Program-made: the position numbers and the translations under genes
The notes under the pieces: generated by a model
Database searches by the model: none
What the model was told of the DNA's origin: nothing
The model's input: the letters and a program-made list of their open reading frames with translations, nothing else
Source of the DNA: Tetracentron sinense
Taxonomy: Eukaryota; Streptophyta; Magnoliopsida; Trochodendrales; Trochodendraceae
Reading direction: 5' to 3'
Assembly: GCA_015143295.1 (NCBI GenBank)
Contig: CM026562.1
Location: 12,862,041-12,926,040 of the forward strand
DNA length: 64,000 nt
Part shown: piece after piece, positions 26,901 to 36,000 of the stretch
Position numbering within the stretch: the stretch's first letter is position 1
How the letters are laid out: each line of letters starts with the position of its first letter

Positions 26901-29900
26901 GATTAATCCTAATTAATTAGGAGAAATCAAGAATAGAAAGAATTGAGGAATCCTTATTGGATAAGGATTAGGAGTCTTGAGTTGCAAGCAACCCAAACCC
27001 TCCTATATATAGAGGTGGACGTCCAAGGCTTGTGATATATAAGAAAATTTCCAGATTTTTGGATCTCTCTCCCTCTCCTCAAACCTCACGCCCAAGCCTC
27101 CCTCTCTCTAGAGTGTACGGTCACCCCTCTCCCCTTTCTTCTCTTGTGTATTCTAAGTTTTGAATAATCAAGAAGAAGAAGATCAAGGATCTTGATCATC
27201 AAGAAATGTTCTTGATAATAAAGATTGGATCTTTTATTCAAGATTCCTAGAGCTGAAAATTTGGAAGGGCCATTAGCTTCCATTAGAGAAAGCTTTAAAG
27301 GAAAAAGAAGGTTCGTGTGAATCGACAGGAGACTTGACATTTGTGAAGTTTTGCGAGTACTATTCTAACATGGATTTGACTTAACAATTTCAAAGTCGCA
27401 AAGGTGAATATTATTCCTACCTTCATTGAATAAAATCAATTAGAATCTTAGTCAGATCTTGGGATTCGATGTATGCCCCCCAAGAACTGTGTTTTTAAAA
27501 TTAAAAAGAGGCATACTTTCAAATAAGTCGTCATAGGATTTGGCAAGGTTTTTTACCGTCAACTCTCCTTTATTTGGGCTTGAACGCAGTACAAAGAGTG
27601 GCACAAGGATGAATATAGGATTCTTAAGTGAAGATTCACATAAAGTATTAAAGCCTCAAACTAGACGGAGACAATAAATGGTGGCCAGATAACATTGTTA
27701 TTTTCGTAGCCTTATGGTAACCAAAGTGAAAGAAGAAGCTCTCACTAGAATGGAGGAAAGTCTCTGAGACCATATAATATTATAATAGAAGTGTGAATAT
27801 GCATAGGAAAAATTGACATATCTTGGCTTACAAGATTGTTTAATAAATTTTTGAATACTGAGAAAATGTTAAAATCAAGGAGTATTGTGGTACCAATCTA
27901 GAATAAAGGAGATGTACAAAGTTATACCAATTATCGTGGGATAAAACTTATGAAGTCACTATAAAGTTATTAAACAAAGATTAAGACAAGTAACAAGGTT
28001 TTACTATTGAGGCTATCTTCTTACTTGGACTGTTTGGACAATTGAATGAAAAGTTTAGGGAGAATGAAAAAAGAAATAAAGTTGATATAAAATTTATTGA
28101 CTTAGAAAAAACATATGATAGTCTATAGAGAATTGATCCGGTGGGTCTTGGGAAAGGGACGATTTTTGAAAAAGCATATAGCAATATCACTAGGAACATG
28201 TATGAGGGAGCGGAAACTACCGTGAGAACAATTGGTGGCGAGATAAACGAGTTCCCTGTGATAATAAGATTACATCAAACATCATATACGAGTCCATATT
28301 TTTTACATTGGTTAAGGATGAATTGATGGCTCAAATCCAAGAGGTCCCTTGGTGTGTGTTATTTTGCAAAAGTAGAATTGTGGATGGATACCTTAGAATC
28401 TAAGAATTTAAAAATAAGTTGGATCAAGATTGAATATATGGAATGCAACCACAACTTTGTAAAGATAGATGAGTAGGAGATAACCCAAAACGAGCAATTC
28501 CAGTATCTCAACTCAATCATTTATAAAGATAGAGTGATTAAGGAGACTGTTTCACAGAGAATTAGAGTTGGGTGATTAAAGTAGAGAATTGCTAACAAAA
28601 TACTATGTGATCGATGCATTCCGATCAAACTATATGGGAAGTCCTATAAGAAATGATAAGGGTATGTATGCCTTATGGAGTAGAATATTGGAATACTAAG
28701 AAACAACATATTAATAGAATTATAGCAGTCGATGTGAGAATGTTGAGTGGTGTAAGCACCCAATTTTGCACCTCTGTGAGGCCCGTAAAATCCCTTTAAG
28801 CTCAAGAGAGAGATTTCACAAAATACCCCTACTTTTGAAAAAGACTAAAATACCCTTTTGTAAAATGACCTGAATTGAAGATGTAATTTTCTCATTCATT
28901 TTCTTTCCTTCAGATTTTTTAAAGACGTTAGAATAAGCATTACATGAGGATGCCACTTGTAAGTTGTAACTACGGTATCCATCAACTCTTTTATTTCTGA
29001 CCTAGGATGCCAAAATCACCTACATTCTAGTACTACTTTCACAAATTCAATAAATAATGAATTGCTGTTTTAGTTAGAATATCTGAGAATTAAATTTATT
29101 ATTAGGAACTTTTTTTTTTTTAATGTTGAAAATTTATTCTTAAGCTTCATAAGAAAATCAAAAACCATACAATAAGATTATATCCCCAAAATCCATACAT
29201 GCACATATGAAACAAACACAATATATATTCACCATTATATCCCCTCGAACTCCAGCTTCTTCTATAGCCTCCCGTACTGCTGCCGCCTCAACAGTCTCAT
29301 CATTCTCCCAGCCCCCCTGTAATGTGACAACAACAAAGTCATGAATATAAGGTTTCCTTTTTTGGGTTAGAATATGAGTGACTCTATTTTCTCTTATTGG
29401 GAGTAATGACAAAAATCTGTGTGCATATAACAGAAATTAATAATAATTAATAAAAAGACACATGCACACATATCAATTATTATGTGTATTATGTAGCTCA
29501 TTAGCACATCGATGTTAAGAAAATTATCTGAGTAGATAAAAAGTCAATAACAAGAGGATTCCTTATTTCATAGTTATGGATGGAAAGAATTTGTGGGTTG
29601 TCTGCTTTTTGTTGTCCATGATATTTCAAGTGGCTGAAGAGACGATTGTCAAAATCTACTAGGCCTTCATACAAACTCGTACGTATAACATGACTCCTAC
29701 AAAACAAAAGCCTGGCCAAGCTCACTTAAATATCCCAAAGACACTATTGAGAAGCCAGAATCGCTCCCTTTCTAAGGGGTCGGTATGGGTAGAAAAGACT
29801 ATTGGCCTTTGTGGGCTTGGGTTGCACACAAATTATGACAAATAAGCATCTAGTGGGTGGGGCCCGGGTAGTTCTCAAGGCCTTTCATTCATACTAGTAC

Positions 29901-30009
29901 TTTCAGCTGTTTAAAAACAAGAATCAGAAAGAGGGGTATTTGTAAATTTCAAACCAAAAGAGGGTTAGTATTTTTTTTATAGAAATGCGCTGGAATGTCT
30001 CTCTCTCTC

Positions 30010-30044
<35 letters not shown>

Positions 30045-33000
30045 ATAACTAGTAAACACCCCATGCGGTGCACAAGAAAAGAATATATGAAACTAGAAAA
30101 AATTGAATAATAGAAGAAGAAATGTTAAAACAAAAATTAAAAATACACTCACCCCTCTAGTAGACAAATAGGAAGAGAAAATGAATTTCAGTCTACATCA
30201 TAAACTGGACCAAATCAACGGGAACCTAAGTATTAAACATAAATTGCAGTATATTTCAAAATTTGATAAGTGAAGATATGCCGAGAAAGTGAATTCACAT
30301 AAACAAAAACACAAACCACAATAACAATTAAGAAGAGAAAATGAAGCTCAATAGATAGTAATATAGAGGATAAATAATATAGTGCATCTTCTACTATTAA
30401 AAATTAACACTTCTGTAGGCGATGCCGATGGTCATGGTTCAATGGATGAAAATGAAGGGCCCTTCAATCAGTCCAAAGGGGCACCTTACAAGTGGGTTTC
30501 GTAAGTATGAGTTGGTTGCTCATCCCCTGAAACATCTCCAGCTCATGCTCTCGCCTCATCTGCTGGTAATAGGAATTGGATTGATTGGCGGGTGGAAGGA
30601 AGCCTTGAAGGCCTACTAAGAGATGTAGGGACGGCACTTACAGCTAGGAAGGCTTGCTGTATTTTTCCGCATATTTTCATTCTAAATTTTTATTGATAAT
30701 TTCATAAGGTTTTGGTAGGCTTGATTTATATGATTGATTTCCTTCTTTAACAGCTTTGTTCTCCGTGACCAATCATGTGCTGGAATTGAGTGTGTTGATA
30801 TGGATATGAATTGTTGTTTTGCTATGATTTCACTAATTATATTATACTATATTAAAGTCAACCAGGTAGGTGGACATGTGGCGGTCCAAAATCTTATAAG
30901 AATTTTTTAATCTGTATTGAGAGGGGAAGAAGGGTGGTGTTCTGATTTTAGAGAGACTAGATGGGAAGTTAGAAGGTTTGGTGGAAGCGTTGTGTCGTTC
31001 TACTTATAGAGAGAGAGTTATTGGGAAGTTAGAAGGTTTGGTTGGAGAGTTTTTGTAACCTAATCAGAGTTCCATAATAAGGGGTCTCCATTGAGAGGGG
31101 TGCCTGTAGTAACCACCAAGCACAAAAATCTGCGCTCCAATACATGATAGCCATGAGGCAAAACTATCCTAAAAGCCCCTCTACAATCGCTAACTATGCA
31201 TGTTCCCTCTCTATAGATACACTTGGCAAAACAAAATAATAATAGAGGCCAAAGAGGGGTGCCACATTGCATCCCTACTTCAATATATTATAGTATAGAT
31301 GTGTGCGTGTGTATTGATGATTCAGTTGTAAGAGATCTCTAACAAAACTCTATCTTCTTGGATAATTTTAATTTTCTCATGTATTGAAGACTTTTCAATG
31401 GTCCAAGAGCTCTTAACTAAAAGCAATGGCTTTAATTGAAACCATTATCACAAAAGCCTGGATTTAGAGAGAATAAGATAATAATATAAGCCTACGATCC
31501 AGCAAAGTGAATTCATTTGAAAAATATGAATTAGGAACTGCATACAGGAACCTGAACCAAGCAAACTAGCAAACCAGGTATTGCAGGTTGAAATATAAAG
31601 CAGGTACTAAATGAGCACCTCTTTGGATTTGAACTAAAAATGTGCTATGTTGAAAATTGGAATATAAAAAATTTGGAACCTGGAAAGAAATTTACAGATA
31701 TACATTGAGAGTTGTTACAAATTAAATCTGTGATCATATTTCAACTAACAATCAGTGTTTTAAGAGGAAGGCATTAGAAATTCTAAATACTAAAGAAGAG
31801 ATTATAAAAATTTAATGAAAGATTATATATATACACACACACACAAACACCCAAAATATTTCATAAATATTCAACCATCATATTGAGAAAAAAAAAAATT
31901 TAAGAGTCAAGCAAAAGAGGACACACCCTACCATTGGAGCAAGCAGCGGGGTGTAGCAAAAGCTGCATTCAAGAACTTGATCATATACATATTGAAACAC
32001 AAATGATGTCATCAAATCATGAGATGAATTTGGATTCTAACAAACAATTGCAAAGAAGTTTGGCTACCCATCATCTTATTCAAGTTGCTGACATCTTTTA
32101 CTATAGCACCAATGATAGATAATCATCACCTACTGTTAAATAATTTCCTGTTACTTTTATTTGCGTGGATAAGCCAATGTCTGGCCAAACACTTTATGAA
32201 AAATAAACAAATATAACATGTATCTCTCATCCTCCTCTATATGACTATAATAAAAGAGCCTGGGTCAAGAAATTGATGGAGGGAGAAGAAACTGCTAAAG
32301 AACTATCCATCTTCACATGAGAGGAAGCACAACGACAATGACATACTCCCACATTTTTCCTTTTCTTTCTCTTGTATACGTAATTTGGTTATTTAATTCT
32401 TCAGGGCACTCACTTGAGTTGGCTATTGATAGTAGTTCCATTCGTACCCATGAGTAATAAATGTTTCACAATCGTCAATTATGGACAGAATTATAATTAC
32501 TCCGTACCCATCAATGATAAATGTTTTACAATCGTAGTTATGGACAAAACTATCCTTAGTTACTTTCTTTTAATATATATAAGCTCAAATTCAAATGTTA
32601 ATAAACTAGATTCTGAAAGCGCAACAACATGATCACAGAAAACAATGCAATCTGCACAAAAACACAATTAAACTATGCATTGTATTCTCTAGGTGCCCAA
32701 CTGCCACAGATCTTAAAAAGACTAGCAGAGGAAATCCACAATAAAGGTTACTTCTTAATAGCAAACCAACCATATGAAAGCCTAATTTTTCAGTAAAAAC
32801 TAAAAATATTATTTGAATGCTAAACCAAATCATGATCACATATATAATAAGACGATAATATTAACACTAATTAGAATTAAACTTACAAACACAATTTGCA
32901 ACTTGCACAATGTTATACCTTTGGAAACACTAGACCTGGTCCCCTAGTTGAGTTGATCATAAGCACCTCGACAATCTTCTCAGACTTGGCACTACTACTT

Positions 33001-36000
33001 TCATCAGAACTTCTATACTTAAACGGAATACACCTGTAAAAAATCCTGCTGAGTTAGAAATGTTTTAGGAAATAAGTGTGGAAAACAAGTTACAACAAGT
33101 TAGCTCTCAATTTGCAAGATACAACATACAAGATAAAACTAAAACCTCATGGTATGGAGTTTCACGAAGATAAGTTCTTCTAGAGTTGAGTTGCTATTAG
33201 GAGTTGAAAAAAAAATTAAATGTATGTTTCCAACAATCATCCCAATAGTAGGATATCAACTAAGAGTCTGTGACAGCATAGAGTTACCTGTGGCAAGAGA
33301 ATATGGGCATTCATACAGAAAGTTGAGGGAGATTGACTCCCCTGTTGGCTAAATTATTCACCATGTTGTTTCCATATATGATAACATCAGTAAACGTAGT
33401 GACCTGGTTGAAAATGCCAGATATCACGACTTGGAGTTGACACAATGCTCCAATATTCACTCATCCATAGTCGCCATTTAACTTGCATGGTCACCATGGT
33501 TGTCAAGGTGACATGAGGCGACAGACCTCATGGATGCCTGAGGCGGTAGCCTAAGGCACCCGAGGCGTCGCTTGATGAACTTTTTGCTGCAGAAATCCCT
33601 CATAATATGAGATATATGTATGAACTATGATGTATTTCTTTGAAAGGGGCCCTGCAATTCATATAGATTGCAAAATTTCTATTGTCAAGATACACTTTGA
33701 CATAACCATCATTGGAGAGAGAAAGTTCTAGGAATAATAAAGAGGAGAGGAGGAAGAGTCTAGGACTAAATAAAAAAACAAAAAAAATAGTCTGATAGTC
33801 AATGTGACGCCTAACATGGGAGAAAGAAGAGAGTGAGGATAGAGGGAGGTCGTACCTACTCTCGCTTCTTTTTTTTCCTTCTTGAATATAAGTAAAAAAA
33901 GTAATAAAAATATAATAAGTAAAATATATAATTATGATTTATGACGCCTCTACTTATTTAAATTATGAAAGTTTTGGTAGTCCTGAAAGGAATTTGGGGC
34001 ATTTAAAGGTATTTTTTTTGTTATTAAGCCACCTGTGCCCAGCTGTATACCTGGTCGCCTAGGCGACACCTTTAACAATCATGCAAAAAAAAAATGGGGA
34101 CCATATGGTCCATCTACAAACATAGGGAGAGACCAATTGATCCTCCCATTGACTGAGAGAAAGGACTTGTTAACATGAGGAAAACATACTTGACACCGTT
34201 CGTCTCTTATTTCTTCTTCTATCTGTAAACCTTTTTTTTTATTGGATACACAAATCCAAACATATTATATGGTAGAAGACATAAGAAGTAAATAAAATAT
34301 CACGCCTTTTTGTTTACTACACTACTGTATTCAAGTAATATAAATTTTTATATCCTTAAATAGTAATAATATTACATATATAAGATTTTTAATGACGGCC
34401 TAGGCGGCCAGTCACCTTACCCTAGCAGAGCACCTAGGCGGTCCTGCCTGAGGCACCTAAGGCAACACCTTTAACAAGTATGATGGTCACCCTCCAATAA
34501 TAATGGGCAATTAATAGCTTAGAAGGTGAAATTCTAGTAACCTGAATTTTTCCACAACCCAATATGTGATGCTCTACAACCTCCATTTGTAATAAGATTA
34601 GCTCATCAGACAAGACCAGTGACTAAATTAGTTGAAATGCAGCACTGCATGTTGAACTAAATCATGTTAACATGTCAGAATTGTAGCAAAGTGTACAGAA
34701 AAATCATATACAAGGACCTAACAGAATAGCATACAGCCTTATATTAACAGAAGTACAGATACTGGAAATAGGTTACTCGTAAAAAATAAAGCATCAATTA
34801 CCTATGAAGAAGAGGTTTGCCACAAAATAAAATGTGGACTTGCTAAACACACAACAGAAAGGATACAGTGGTTGCTGTATCGGGAATCTAGAGATACTCA
34901 GTACGAAAATGATCACCAAATAAAGTAATTAAACTCCTCAGAATGGAGATCCACCCAAGACTCAGGGACATATTAAACAGCTCCAAAGTCACTTTTTTTT
35001 TCTTTTGGTATCGCAAATATAGTAAGGCTGCAACCCCGGTTAACTGTGTTAGTATTTGTACATGGGTTAGAGGGCCTAATATTTGAAGTTGGGTCAAACG
35101 GTGGAAATATCCACCGCCACCACAACTCATGGGAATGGATCCTGGACCGCCCACATGGGGGATACACTCACTGCCACTAGCACAAGCAGGCAGGTGTGAA
35201 GTCACCTATATGGTGATGGTGATGAATATAGGTTGAAACTTGAAAGACCACTTAACCAAAGGACCTTTGGTCCCTAATGAAGCTTGACTAATTATTTCAT
35301 CCAAATAAAAGTAAAACAAAATAACATAATTGTAAACACCCTATTTTTGCACCCTACTTCCCTCTCTTAATTCTCCCTAAAGCTCCAAGGAACCCCTCTT
35401 TTATCTAAGCCATAGGACCCACCTTAAACCCTAGGATCAACCATCTAAACCATAGGACCCCACCTAAAACCCTAGGACCCACCTTTAAACCATAGGACCA
35501 CCTAAAATCCTTGGACCCACAATCTAAAAACCCTAGGACTCCATCTTAAACCTTGAGACCCTCCTTCACAAATACCTTATGACCATTCCCAAACCCTAGG
35601 ACACTATCTCAAACCGTAGGGCCCTCTTCCTAAGCCTTTAAAACCTAAATCCTAAACCTTTAAAATCCAATAACCAAACCTACACACTCACAACCATGGC
35701 CCACAATCCATAACCCATCTACTAACAACACATAATCCGAAGAACCAAATCTGCAGACCCATATTCTCTTTACTCACAACCATAACCCATACCCAATAAC
35801 CCATAGTCTACAACCCTTAACTCACACATGAACTCTCTTACACCCCTTACAACACTCAACCCTTAACTCACCAACCCTCTTACACCCCTTACAACACTCA
35901 ACCCTCACATCTCCTTCTCTCTTCCACTCACTACAACATTGACCATTCAACCCTTAACTCACCAACTCTCTTACGCTCTTTACAACACTCAACCCTTAAT

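Larger units (their letters stand above)
18252..27521 (+). mobile_element. Full-length Ty1/copia element in Nudix intron 3
   Basis: Two direct LTRs (18252-20422, 25348-27521) flank a 4.9-kb interior. The whole is bounded by perfect 5-bp duplications AATAA (18247-18251 and 27522-27526). An initiator-tRNA-Met primer site follows the left LTR and a purine tract precedes the right one. The interior is badly broken but readable in order: gag relic with a zinc-knuckle trace (about 23690-24050), an integrase scrap with KFKEFRIEIKKQLGKS (about 24226-24275), and an RT trace with LALCKDNILFIVNE in place of the usual YVDD region (about 24750-24790). Integrase before RT identifies Ty1/copia. The LTRs differ by only about 3-4 percent over the first 250 bp by eye, so insertion is fairly recent compared with the decay of the interior. 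Confidence 0.92.
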
